The notes under the pieces were generated by a model. That model was not told where the DNA came from. It saw only the letters and a list, made by a program, of their open reading frames with translations, and searched no databases. From the NCBI GenBank assembly GCA_023256295.1, contig JAGDXH010000007.1, forward strand, positions 1 to 23,397: a DNA stretch of 23,397 nucleotides, given 5' to 3'. This stretch comes from Thermoproteati archaeon (GTDB lineage Archaea; Thermoproteota; Thermoprotei_A; Marsarchaeales; UBA168). The position numbers and the translations under genes were made by a program. Each line of letters opens with the position of its first letter. Positions within the stretch are counted from its first letter, which is position 1. Positions 6,402-14,014 of the stretch are shown here, piece after piece.

Positions 6402-7123
6402 GAGATCTTTATGATGAAACCAAGAAGAAACTAGAACTCATAGAATTCTTAAAGATGGTTAAGACCCAAGAGACCTATGAATCTCTCTCGAGCAAGTTGA
6501 GCCACGTAAAGCTTTCGCCAGCCATAATGAGCCGCTACGTCAACGGTAGGGTCCTGCCATCAGGTAAAAGGGCTGAAGAGTTGATGAAGATGCTCAGAGA
6601 AGCTTATCCAACAGAAACGCTCGTTGAAACAAACATAAGCGTAGACGAAAGAGGGGTCGTTGATGATACGAAGATAATATCGAATCCATCTTTGATCAGA
6701 CTTCTTGCAGCGGATTGCCACAGCGCTCTTGATGTCACACCAGATGTGACCCTAACGGTTGCCGCAGACGGGATCCCTTTCGCTTACGAGCTCTCGATGG
6801 TGTTTGGGACTCGGCTTGCCATAGCTAAGAAAGAAAGAGAGGCAGGCGTGGATCAATTTTACGAGCAAACTGAGCTCTCTCTTTCAAGCGGGGTAAAGGA
6901 GGGTTTTTACCTGCCAAAGAGCATGCTCTTTAAGGGAGAAAGGGTTCTGGTGGCGGACGACTTGGCAAGAACAGGTAGGACGATACACGTCTTGATGGGT
7001 CTGGCGAAGCAAGCAGGAGCCCTGCCAGTCGGGCTGGCCCTGATAATATCGACCAAAGAGGCTGTTTCGGGCCTGAGCGGAATTCCCACTTACGTCGGCC
7101 ACTACGTCCGAGACCCGCGATGA
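6398..7123 (+). CDS. HTH-phosphoribosyltransferase, PyrE-like regulator or salvage enzyme
   Basis: This 241-residue protein has an N-terminal helix-turn-helix-like region (about 25-65, including LSPAIMSRYVNGRVLPSG) and a type I phosphoribosyltransferase domain with PRPP loop RVLVADDLARTGRTI (182-196) and a VAADGIPFAYEL segment (121-132). The architecture matches the archaeal group of PyrE-like transcription factors and enzymes (COG0856/GfcR type), which sense nucleotides or PRPP, but an adenine phosphoribosyltransferase activity is equally possible. The ATG overlaps the stop of the dUTPase-fold gene (ATGA), and the cobD-like gene starts 1 nt after its stop, so the three form one operon. It is the second HTH-linked phosphoribosyltransferase within 2 kb. 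A role in controlling this operon is inference. Confidence 0.8.
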   Translation: MRDLYDETKKKLELIEFLKMVKTQETYESLSSKLSHVKLSPAIMSRYVNGRVLPSGKRAEELMKMLREAYPTETLVETNISVDERGVVDDTKIISNPSLIRLLAADCHSALDVTPDVTLTVAADGIPFAYELSMVFGTRLAIAKKEREAGVDQFYEQTELSLSSGVKEGFYLPKSMLFKGERVLVADDLARTGRTIHVLMGLAKQAGALPVGLALIISTKEAVSGLSGIPTYVGHYVRDPR

Positions 7124-7124
7124 T

Positions 7125-8195
7125 ATGAGCATGGCAGAGCATGGCGCGGACGTTTGGAGAGATGGGGTGCGCCTTCCCTTATTGGATTTTTCAAGCAACG
7201 TGAACCCCCTCGCTCCGCCAAAGGGTCTCTTAAAGGAGGCCCACCATCTGATTAGGCTAGCTTATGACTACCCTGAACCTGAGTCTTCATCCCTTCAACG
7301 CTTTCTGGCGGAGTACCACGACGTGCAGCCAGCTCAGGTCCTTGCTACAAACGGGGCAAACGAGGCAATATATCTCGCGACCGCGAAGGCACCCCCAGGG
7401 GTGGCCCTTATAATTGCCCCAACCTATAGCGAGTATCAAAGGGCTGCCGAAGGATTCGGGCACAAGGCGACCTACGTGCGTCTCAGACATCCGTTCGAAC
7501 TCAAGGCATCCCGCATCATATTGCCAGAGCACACTTCAATGATATATCTGTGCAATCCCAACAACCCGACTGGCACGATCACGCCAAAGGCGGATGTACT
7601 TGCTCTCCACGAAAAGGCCAAGGCGATGGGAGCCATCCTCCTCGTAGATGAGGTCCACATGGATCTGGCTGAGAACGAGGAAGACTCTGTGATCAAAGAA
7701 GTGGATGACCACATGATTGTCATTCGTTCACCCGCCAAACTGCTCGGAATACCTGGGCTGAGGGTAGGCTACGCGGTCTCTTCAGCAAACAGGATAGCCA
7801 GCATTGCCTCAATCAGACCCACTTGGGACGTCAACGTGATTGCCTCGGAGCTAGTCAAGCACTGGATGAAGAGAGATTATCAAGAAGAGAGCCGGCACTA
7901 CGTCTCGAAGGAGAGAAAGAGAATTGTAAACCGTCTCCTTCGCATGGGCTTTACCGTGTACCCTTCAAAGACCAACTTCCTGCTACTCAGGAAACCAGGC
8001 ATCAACTCCGCGAAGTTGAAGATGCGGTTGATGGAAAGAGGGTACCTGATAAGGGACGCATCCTCCTTCGAGGGTTTAGACCACACTTACATCAGGATTG
8101 GAATCATGAGGGCTAGGCAAAATGACGAGCTGCTGAACGCCCTTAAAGCGTTCTTCGGGGAAGCAAAACCACATGAAACACAGGGTCGTTCTTGA
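7125..8195 (+). CDS. cobD: CobD-like L-threonine-O-3-phosphate decarboxylase
   Basis: This 356-residue PLP enzyme of aminotransferase fold class I should decarboxylate threonine phosphate to aminopropanol phosphate for the cobalamin lower-loop linker. The N-terminus EHGADVWRDGV with LLDFSSNVNPLAPP (19-32) is the CobD/CobC signature, rather than HisC. Further family marks are NGANEAIYL (76-84), CNPNNPTG (143-150), the cofactor-contacting Asp175 in LLVDEVHMDL, and PLP Lys205 in SPAKLLGIPGLRVGY. Start ATG 7125 is 1 nt after the previous stop; ATG 7131 is possible. Its neighbour on the opposite strand is a BtuFCD-type importer, which supports a role in corrinoid salvage or synthesis. The last 53 nt overlap the 3' end of the convergent btuD-like gene. 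Histidinol-phosphate aminotransferase is the main alternative. Confidence 0.82.
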   Translation: MSMAEHGADVWRDGVRLPLLDFSSNVNPLAPPKGLLKEAHHLIRLAYDYPEPESSSLQRFLAEYHDVQPAQVLATNGANEAIYLATAKAPPGVALIIAPTYSEYQRAAEGFGHKATYVRLRHPFELKASRIILPEHTSMIYLCNPNNPTGTITPKADVLALHEKAKAMGAILLVDEVHMDLAENEEDSVIKEVDDHMIVIRSPAKLLGIPGLRVGYAVSSANRIASIASIRPTWDVNVIASELVKHWMKRDYQEESRHYVSKERKRIVNRLLRMGFTVYPSKTNFLLLRKPGINSAKLKMRLMERGYLIRDASSFEGLDHTYIRIGIMRARQNDELLNALKAFFGEAKPHETQGRS

Positions 8196-8919
8196 CCAAC
8201 ACCCTTACTCCATAAACTGCCTCGATTACCTCTGGTGTAAGCACGTCCTGTGGCTCTCCAGAGGCAAACTGCCTGCCTTGCTTGAGCACAATCACCTTCT
8301 TCGAGAAGCGGCCAGCCAGTGTCAGATCGTGAAAGCTGGCTAAAACAGCTCTCTTTCCCTCAAGCTTCCCTATTTGCCTCATGACTTCCTGCTGAGCCTT
8401 AAGGTCCAAGTGAGAAGTTGGCTCATCAAGAAGCATCAGGTGCGAGGCTTGGGCAACTGCTCTTGCCAAGAGCACCCCCTGAAGCTCACCCCCACTGAGA
8501 GAATCCAAGCGCCTTCCGCTCAGATGACCCACCCCGAACAATTCCATGGCAGACTTGACCGCCGCCTTGTCCTCAGGGCCCTCGTCTCCCCAGCGATCCA
8601 GGTGCGCGTACCTGCCAAGCATGATGTAGTCGTAGACCAACAGCTGAGAACTGGGGGGCTCCTGCGGGACGACGGAAAGAAAAGACGCCACCTGCCTCCT
8701 GCCCATCTGCTTCTCATCGCGCCCAGCGAGGCGCACCGAGCCTGTGTAAGGGACAAAACCAGCAATTGCCCTTATCAGCGTCGTCTTTCCGGAACCGTTT
8801 GGGCCAACTAGCCCAACTAAATCTCCCTCCCCGACGACGAGGTTTATGTGATCAAGTACGTCTCTATCTCCCAGCTTGACCGAAAGGTCTTCACACTCGA
8901 GAAGGGGCAAGCAGCTCAC
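8143..8919 (-). CDS. btuD: Corrinoid/iron-siderophore-type ABC importer ATPase (BtuD-like)
   Basis: This protein of about 258 residues is the ATPase of a BtuCD/FecCDE-type importer. It has Walker A GPNGSGKTT (39-47), signature LSGGE (141-145), Walker B LMLLDEP with Glu166, and switch His197 in ASFHDLTLAGRF. The open frame extends back to 9204, but those extra residues overlap the permease gene and match nothing. The GTG at 8919 overlaps the permease stop (GTGA), gives the usual family length and marks translational coupling. The importer type alone does not separate corrinoids from ferric siderophores or haem; the convergent cobD-like gene favours corrinoids. The gene ends inside the cobD-like gene on the other strand. 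Confidence 0.87.
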   Translation of the reverse strand: MSCLPLLECEDLSVKLGDRDVLDHINLVVGEGDLVGLVGPNGSGKTTLIRAIAGFVPYTGSVRLAGRDEKQMGRRQVASFLSVVPQEPPSSQLLVYDYIMLGRYAHLDRWGDEGPEDKAAVKSAMELFGVGHLSGRRLDSLSGGELQGVLLARAVAQASHLMLLDEPTSHLDLKAQQEVMRQIGKLEGKRAVLASFHDLTLAGRFSKKVIVLKQGRQFASGEPQDVLTPEVIEAVYGVRVLVKNDPVFHVVLLPRRTL

Positions 8920-9929
8920 CTCTTGAGCGAACCTTTCATCAACAAGAAGAAGAACGGAACGCCTATGAGGGCGGTTATTATGCCAATTGGAATTTCGAGA
9001 GGCGCCATAGCCGTCCGAGCAACGTCGTCGCATAGCAGCAAAAAGATCGCTCCCATCAAGGCGCTGGCTGGTAGCAACACCTTGTGAGCCGACCCGAACG
9101 TCATCCTGGCCATATGCGGGATCATGAGACCGACGAAGCCAATTAGCCCGCTCACTGAGACGGCAGAGGCAACCATCAGCGCAGTAACCGAAAGAACGAA
9201 CCACTTAGCTGTTCTGACGTTTACTCCAACGTAATGCGCTTCCTCCTCGCCAAGGCTCAGGGCATCAAGCTCACGACGGAAAAGGAACAATGCCAAGGAA
9301 CAGGCAAGCACAATCCCCGTTACAAGGGGCAACTCCTGCCAGTTTGCACCCGATAAGCTCCCAAGGAGCCAAAAAATGACTTCTGGCCTCTGCGATGCCT
9401 TTGTGTATAGCAGAAAGGATGAGAGAGCTCCGAAGAGAAGACTTACCGCAACGCCAGAAAGAAGCAGTACGCCAGCCGGCGTACCCACAGACGAGCTGTA
9501 AGAAACGGAGCGAGCCAAAGCGTAAACGAGCAGGACCGACAGCAACGAAAACAAAAAAGCCATGAGTTGCAAGCCATATTCATAGGCCTCCAGAAACGGA
9601 AACGCAATGGCCAGCGAAGCACCCAAAGCAGCTCCGCTTGATATACCGATGACGTATGGCTCGGCCATCGGGTTCCTGAAGATCGCCTGCACCGATGTCC
9701 CGCCGAGAGCAAGAGCGGCCCCTACCACCAGGGCAAGGATGACTCTCGGCAGCCTCAGATAGTAAATTATCTCCCAATATAACTCCGGAGGTTTTGAGGA
9801 CAACCTCGCGGCGTAAAGTAACGAACGGATGACGTACTGGGGCATGATCGGGATCGGGCCGAAGTCAAGCGACAAAAAAACTGCCAGAAACGCCAAAAAA
9901 AGGCCAGCGGCCCATCTTACCTTCAACAA
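8916..9929 (-). CDS. btuC: Corrinoid/siderophore-type ABC permease (BtuC-like)
   Basis: This 337-residue polytopic membrane protein of the FecCD/BtuC family would form the dimeric channel of the importer. The family signature is clear: RLPRVILALVVGAALALGG (about 59-77), then FRNPMAEPYVIGISSGAALG (about 83-102), and the C-terminal LIGFVGLMIPHMARM. The hydrophobic segments fit the usual nine to ten membrane helices. Translation probably starts at TTG 9929, 3 nt after the stop of the binding-protein gene, and the downstream ATPase gene overlaps its stop codon. The order SBP-permease-ATPase is the standard operon. Confidence 0.9.
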   Translation of the reverse strand: MLKVRWAAGLFLAFLAVFLSLDFGPIPIMPQYVIRSLLYAARLSSKPPELYWEIIYYLRLPRVILALVVGAALALGGTSVQAIFRNPMAEPYVIGISSGAALGASLAIAFPFLEAYEYGLQLMAFLFSLLSVLLVYALARSVSYSSSVGTPAGVLLLSGVAVSLLFGALSSFLLYTKASQRPEVIFWLLGSLSGANWQELPLVTGIVLACSLALFLFRRELDALSLGEEEAHYVGVNVRTAKWFVLSVTALMVASAVSVSGLIGFVGLMIPHMARMTFGSAHKVLLPASALMGAIFLLLCDDVARTAMAPLEIPIGIITALIGVPFFFLLMKGSLKR

Positions 9930-9932
9930 GGT

Positions 9933-11048
9933 TCACTTTGAGGGCTCGTTTTGCTTCACGCGATCCGCTTTTTTTCTAAGATACCAGTAAGACAGAACAC
10001 CCAGCAGAGCCAGCACGACGATCACACCGGCCGCTTCAACGTAACCAGGAACAGAGGACTGAGCTGGTACCAAGGACTTGGGCTGAGGAATGGCCTCAGT
10101 ACCCGTGTAGGCCGGGCATTGCGGAGGCACATAGCCTTTCATGGCAGAGGGGTGAAGCACCTCTGCCAACCAAACGATGCCATAGATTAGCCTATACGTG
10201 GGCTGATCGAACCATCCCTCGTGTGGAAGCACATATACCCTTCCATCCTTCACTGCAGGCATCGCGTTAAATGGAGCTTGGCCAACCACTGAGGCGTTCA
10301 CGTATTGGTCAAGAAGAAGCGTTTGAGGCCGATCTGCGAGCAGACTTTCTGGACTGATCGTCCCCCAGCCTTCAACGCCAGACGCAACGTTCGTACCACC
10401 AGCCAGCTCTATCATCGAGTTCATAAATGTGTCATTTCCAGCGGTCCAATAGCCCCCAGATGTGTCTAGCAGATAAAATGCGCTTACCTTGTTGGAGGGC
10501 AGACGGGATTGAACCTGAGATATGACTGTATTCATCCAAGCTACGATCTCTTGCGCCTTAGCCTGTGTTCCCGTAGCGTTTCCGACCAACACGATGTCCC
10601 GTTCAACCCCGCTTATGTTGGTCGGATTCAGCACGATTACAGTCAAGTTCATGGACCTCAGTTTTTCTACCTGCTGCTCGCTGTTGATCCCTGACGCAAG
10701 TATCAGCTGTGGTTTAAGCGCAAGTATCTCATCGTAATCAAGGCCATAATAAGAGCCAACCGAAGTCAGATTGCTTGCGATTGGAACTATGGTCGAACAC
10801 ACGTACTCGTTACCCAATCCACCTACGAGTTCACTTCCAAGCCCCAGCCCATACGCTATCACGGTGTTACTCGGAGCCAACGAGATGATCCTCGTGGGCC
10901 TCTGCAGTATGTGGACTACGGCCCCATCATCGTCGATTACCGTTACCGGCCTCCAAGAACTGCTTTGGGCCGCCGCTGTCTCGAACGGAATCACGAAAGC
11001 TGAGACAACAAGAATGAAAACAACCACTGCCAAGAGCCTCTTCAGCAT
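9933..11048 (-). CDS. btuF: Corrinoid/siderophore-type binding protein with C-terminal membrane anchor (BtuF-like)
   Basis: This 371-residue class III periplasmic-type binding protein presents substrate to the BtuC-like permease from outside the cell. It has a Sec signal peptide (1 to about 27, ending FETAAAQ), the family start RPVTVIDDDGAVV...PTRIISLAPSNTV, and the DEILALKPQLIL segment. A membrane helix (about 338-358) followed by RKK at the C-terminus anchors it, as common in archaea. Start is ATG 11048 with a TATA-like box about 21 nt upstream, so the mRNA is probably leaderless. A dyad shared with the nrdD promoter sits just upstream of that box. Corrinoid specificity is inferred from the cobD-like neighbour and not proven by residues. 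Confidence 0.87.
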   Translation of the reverse strand: MLKRLLAVVVFILVVSAFVIPFETAAAQSSSWRPVTVIDDDGAVVHILQRPTRIISLAPSNTVIAYGLGLGSELVGGLGNEYVCSTIVPIASNLTSVGSYYGLDYDEILALKPQLILASGINSEQQVEKLRSMNLTVIVLNPTNISGVERDIVLVGNATGTQAKAQEIVAWMNTVISQVQSRLPSNKVSAFYLLDTSGGYWTAGNDTFMNSMIELAGGTNVASGVEGWGTISPESLLADRPQTLLLDQYVNASVVGQAPFNAMPAVKDGRVYVLPHEGWFDQPTYRLIYGIVWLAEVLHPSAMKGYVPPQCPAYTGTEAIPQPKSLVPAQSSVPGYVEAAGVIVVLALLGVLSYWYLRKKADRVKQNEPSK

Positions 11049-11067
11049 ACGCGTGGGAAAAACTCAG

Positions 11068-11075
11068 CTATAAGC
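11068..11075 (-). promoter_or_regulatory. TATA box of the btuFCD operon
   Basis: The minus strand reads GCTTATAG, about 21 nt before ATG 11048. It lies between the shared dyad and the start codon, just beyond the 3' end of nrdG. Confidence 0.55.
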
Positions 11076-11076
11076 C

Positions 11077-11095
11077 TTTGGATAATCTATCCAGC
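11077..11095. promoter_or_regulatory. Putative operator shared with nrdD (btuF copy)
   Basis: The plus strand reads tttggataatctatccagc, with dyad core GGATA-atc-TATCC. It matches the nrdD copy at 13616-13634 in 17 of 19 positions. It sits 2 nt upstream of the TATAAG/CTTATA element, exactly as at nrdD. It overlaps the last codons of nrdG. Confidence 0.6.
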
Positions 11096-11761
11096 CTTGA
11101 AGCAGTGCTCCTCGCACCAGGCTTTGTCTCTTGGATCCGTGAGCGGTGGCCCGAGCAGTTTGTTCCAAATCACAGTGCTGTGCTTGGGAGAGTGCTCAAG
11201 GGCTACCGTCAGGACTTCCTGGTAACGAGATTCTGGAAAACCGCGAGCATAAGGAACTCTTAGCTCAAGCGCTATGCCAGCCTCTTTCAAGATGTCCAGC
11301 GATTGAAGGAAGCTGCGGAAGAGAACCGCCCGGATTGTCTCATCAACCCCGTAAAACTCAGGAAGCTTCACATCCGTGGCTACGTGATCTAGATAAGGAA
11401 GCACGAGCTTCAACGATGACGGTAGCGTGAGATTGGAGTTGACAGATATTTTGACCTGGTATTTCTTTATCTTCCCCAAGAGGACGGCAAGAGCAGGAGC
11501 TTGGACGAGCGGTTCGCCACCAGTTATGTGAACGTAGTCGATCAGCGAAAGCGAGCTTTTGATCTCCCCAAGCAGCGCTTCCTCTTGAAGCGGACCGCAG
11601 ACCGAACGATCGGATTCCGCTAACCTCCAGTTATGACAAAAAGGACACTTCAAGTTGCAGCCGCAAAGCCAAAGAGTAAAGGTGACCGCTCCCTTCACGT
11701 CGACCATGGAAAGTGGCTTCCACCCTGCTGTCATCAGTGGCCTTGGTGATTCAGAGGACAT
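11087..11761 (-). CDS. nrdG: Anaerobic ribonucleotide reductase activating enzyme (radical SAM)
   Basis: This 224-residue radical SAM protein should place the glycyl radical on NrdD. The 4Fe-4S cluster motif is Cys35-x3-Cys39-x2-Cys42 (CNLKCPFCHNW), and the SAM-binding TGGEPLVQ segment follows around residue 80. FTLWLCGCNLKC is the usual pattern of NrdG-type activases. The ATG overlaps the end of nrdD by 11 nt, which fits coupled synthesis of reductase and activase. Its stop lies within the shared dyad of the next promoter. As an oxygen-sensitive system it implies life without oxygen at least part of the time. Confidence 0.9.
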   Translation of the reverse strand: MSSESPRPLMTAGWKPLSMVDVKGAVTFTLWLCGCNLKCPFCHNWRLAESDRSVCGPLQEEALLGEIKSSLSLIDYVHITGGEPLVQAPALAVLLGKIKKYQVKISVNSNLTLPSSLKLVLPYLDHVATDVKLPEFYGVDETIRAVLFRSFLQSLDILKEAGIALELRVPYARGFPESRYQEVLTVALEHSPKHSTVIWNKLLGPPLTDPRDKAWCEEHCFKAG

Positions 11762-13586
11762 ACTCGTTCCGCGTCCAGAACTCCTTCTGCCTAGCTGGAT
11801 TCCAGTTCTTGAGGGGTCTGTAATAGCCTATTATCCTGCTCCAAATCTCAACGTCTTCGGATCCGCAACGAGGGCAAGTCGAATGTATGCCGACTGACGT
11901 GTGCCCGCACGCTCTGCATACCGTTAGAGCTGGGGTATAGCTCCAGTAGACTAGATCAGTCTGAATCAGTTTTTTCGTCAGACTGGCAAGGGCCTCCGGA
12001 TCTGGCTCTTCACCCAAGAAAATGTGCATCATAACCCCTCCAGTGAAGCTCTTCTGTACCTTGGCTTCTATCTCGATCCTGTCTGGAAGCTCAACCACTC
12101 CATAGTAGGGGGCGATGCTAGTACTATATATGGGATCTGTGTCTTTCGGAAGAAAATCTCTCAGTCTAGGGAAATCCCTGGCATCCGAAAGAGCAAGTTT
12201 GGGTGCTGCAGATTCGCCCGGTACTTCCTCAACGTTCCATGGAACGCCTGTCTCCGTCATCCAACGCCTGGCGTGATCGACTGCAAATGTGACAAGTTTC
12301 TTCATCAGCTCTGCGGCTTCTAGCCAGTCCTTCCTGTTGCCCTCATACCAGAGGTCTGGCTTGTTCATCAAAATCGATGCAGCTTCTGGAAGCCCCAGAA
12401 GCCCGATGGTATTGAAGTGATTCTGAGGGAACTCTGGCAGATATGTTCTGATTGCCCAGTAAAAACCGGGATATCTGGATATATAAGTGGTATACCTATT
12501 CCTCAGCCACTCCTCGGCCGCGCGGACCAACTCGAGCTTTTCCTCATAAAGCTCCCAGAAATCACTCTCATTGGGAGCTTCCATGGCAATCCTAGGCAAG
12601 TTGACGTCCGTGGCATTTACAGAGCCAGTAGCATCAGGAATTGCCCAAATCCCACCGAAACGTGCCTTGTCATCCCGCGGTTCTTCTTTCGACAACCCAT
12701 AAGCAAACGCCAGCTCGTTCCTATCTATATTGATCCTGCAACACATCGCGAAGCTTGCATCTGGATCCACCACTCTGGTGTTCAACCAATAGAAGCTTCC
12801 TTTCTTGGACGCCGTCTTGAACACCTGATCGTGGATCTCTGGATCATCCCACAGCATTGGAGCCGTGGCCATCAGCGTTGGAATGGGAAACGTGAAAGGG
12901 GCACCAGCGGAGTCCCCTTCCATCAATAGCGATATGAGGGCCAGCACAAAGGACCTTGCTTCGACCTCGTATGTACCAAGAGGGCCGGCCTTTTGACCTC
13001 CTATCAGAGCTTGATCTCCTTCCAGCATCTTCTTCGACGCATCCAAGGAAATCGTGAAGTTCGTGAAGGGAGTTTGCATGCCGACCCGGCTGGGATAGTT
13101 CAGGTTGAAAAGCAACCTTTGCACGTTCTGCTTTACCCCCTGGAACGACAGGCCATCCGACTTGATGAACGGACCTGAATACCACTCTACGGAGGACGCA
13201 GCTTGAGCACCCGTGAAGAAGTGCTGCAAGGTTATCAGATAGTTGGCCAAATGGTCGACGAAGGTATCCATATGCCTGGCTGGTCTTGAAGATACCGTAG
13301 ACGTGACCAAACCCTTGCTCAGAAGCGTCTGCATTGAGTGACCGCTGCAGTAAGGCAGGTAAACGCTCAGGGGTAACTTGTGGACATATATGTCCTTTCC
13401 GTGAGCGAGAAGTAGCTCTTCAGGGAACTCTTCCTGAACGTCTTTCCAGATGGCTCTCTCCGCAGCAAAAGAAAAGTAGCCAGTTGGGCCTTCGTACTTG
13501 TTCGCGTTCTCAAGCACGTCCATGTCTTCTCTCTTGACATACTCAGCAAAGGCAGAACCCCTTCCTAGAGCAGACCTCTGTGCCAT
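11751..13586 (-). CDS. nrdD: Anaerobic (class III) ribonucleoside-triphosphate reductase
   Basis: This 611-residue glycyl-radical enzyme makes deoxyribonucleotides under anoxic conditions. The C-terminal marks are a four-Cys zinc site (Cys557, 560, 571, 574; CRACG and CPRCG) and the radical loop RIIGYYRPLKNWN with Gly587. The core contains LPYCSGHSM with Cys80 and the segment YPSRVGMQTPFTNFTIS. The protein starts directly at the core; there is no recognisable N-terminal ATP-cone, so dATP feedback through that domain is probably missing. Start is ATG 13586 with a strong TATA box 22 nt upstream, predicting a leaderless mRNA. nrdG follows with an 11-nt overlap. Confidence 0.94.
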   Translation of the reverse strand: MAQRSALGRGSAFAEYVKREDMDVLENANKYEGPTGYFSFAAERAIWKDVQEEFPEELLLAHGKDIYVHKLPLSVYLPYCSGHSMQTLLSKGLVTSTVSSRPARHMDTFVDHLANYLITLQHFFTGAQAASSVEWYSGPFIKSDGLSFQGVKQNVQRLLFNLNYPSRVGMQTPFTNFTISLDASKKMLEGDQALIGGQKAGPLGTYEVEARSFVLALISLLMEGDSAGAPFTFPIPTLMATAPMLWDDPEIHDQVFKTASKKGSFYWLNTRVVDPDASFAMCCRINIDRNELAFAYGLSKEEPRDDKARFGGIWAIPDATGSVNATDVNLPRIAMEAPNESDFWELYEEKLELVRAAEEWLRNRYTTYISRYPGFYWAIRTYLPEFPQNHFNTIGLLGLPEAASILMNKPDLWYEGNRKDWLEAAELMKKLVTFAVDHARRWMTETGVPWNVEEVPGESAAPKLALSDARDFPRLRDFLPKDTDPIYSTSIAPYYGVVELPDRIEIEAKVQKSFTGGVMMHIFLGEEPDPEALASLTKKLIQTDLVYWSYTPALTVCRACGHTSVGIHSTCPRCGSEDVEIWSRIIGYYRPLKNWNPARQKEFWTRNEYVL

Positions 13587-13605
13587 GCGCTCCCTTCAGA
13601 GGCCC

Positions 13606-13613
13606 AATATAAA
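13606..13613 (-). promoter_or_regulatory. TATA box of the nrdDG operon
   Basis: The minus strand reads TTTATATT, with its near edge 20 nt before ATG 13586. This is one of the best TATA matches in the window. Confidence 0.6.
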
Positions 13614-13615
13614 CG

Positions 13616-13634
13616 TTTGGATAATTTATCCAAC
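13616..13634. promoter_or_regulatory. Putative operator shared with btuF (nrdD copy)
   Basis: The plus strand reads tttggataatttatccaac. Inside it TTGGATAA-t-TTATCCAA is a perfect 8-bp dyad with one central base. It lies 2 nt upstream of the TATA element of nrdD and touches the stop codon of the upstream gene. The copy at 11077-11095 has the same spacing. Confidence 0.65.
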
Positions 13635-14014
13635 TACTGAGTCTGCGCAGGCAGCACATATATGCGAACAATCAACATGGGAGTCCCATCCTTGGGGCAT
13701 GCTTCTGCTTGTTTTCCCACATAGTCACCGACGGCGAACTCACGGGTCACCTGATAACCGCAGGTAGGGCAGCGCAAAACCGTAAAGGTTTTTTCTGGAA
13801 TGTGAGAAGAATAGTAGCTGATCCTGTAGTAATTCATAACGCTCAGGTATATGAGTGCGCCTGCTGCTAAGTAACTCGCAACTCCGAGCAAGATCCCAGA
13901 AAGACCTTGGGTGAACGACTGAGACCCAATTATGATGAGCATAGCAGCGAGCACAAGACCAATGACCAAATTCGCGTACTTCGCAGCAGAACTCGGCCTC
14001 TTTGGGGCAGACAT
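13634..14014 (-). CDS. Small membrane protein with zinc-ribbon-like C-terminus, function unknown
   Basis: I do not recognise this 126-residue protein. It has two hydrophobic segments (about 14-31 and 37-60) and then a soluble tail with CPTCG (Cys82, Cys85) and CPKDG (Cys106), so a zinc ribbon in which Asp109 replaces the usual fourth Cys is plausible. It starts with ATG directly after the stop of the DUF1512 gene (no gap), so the two are co-transcribed and may work together at the membrane. The nrdD promoter begins right after its stop. There is no basis for naming a function. Confidence 0.65.
   Translation of the reverse strand: MSAPKRPSSAAKYANLVIGLVLAAMLIIIGSQSFTQGLSGILLGVASYLAAGALIYLSVMNYYRISYYSSHIPEKTFTVLRCPTCGYQVTREFAVGDYVGKQAEACPKDGTPMLIVRIYVLPAQTQ

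Noticed and set aside
8920..9204. N-terminal extension of the BtuD-like frame
   Set aside because: It fully overlaps the permease gene in another frame and matches no ABC ATPase feature; GTG 8919 overlaps the permease stop and gives normal length.
12417..12929. 170-residue open frame on the plus strand
   Set aside because: It is antisense to the well-supported nrdD gene and shows no protein-family features.
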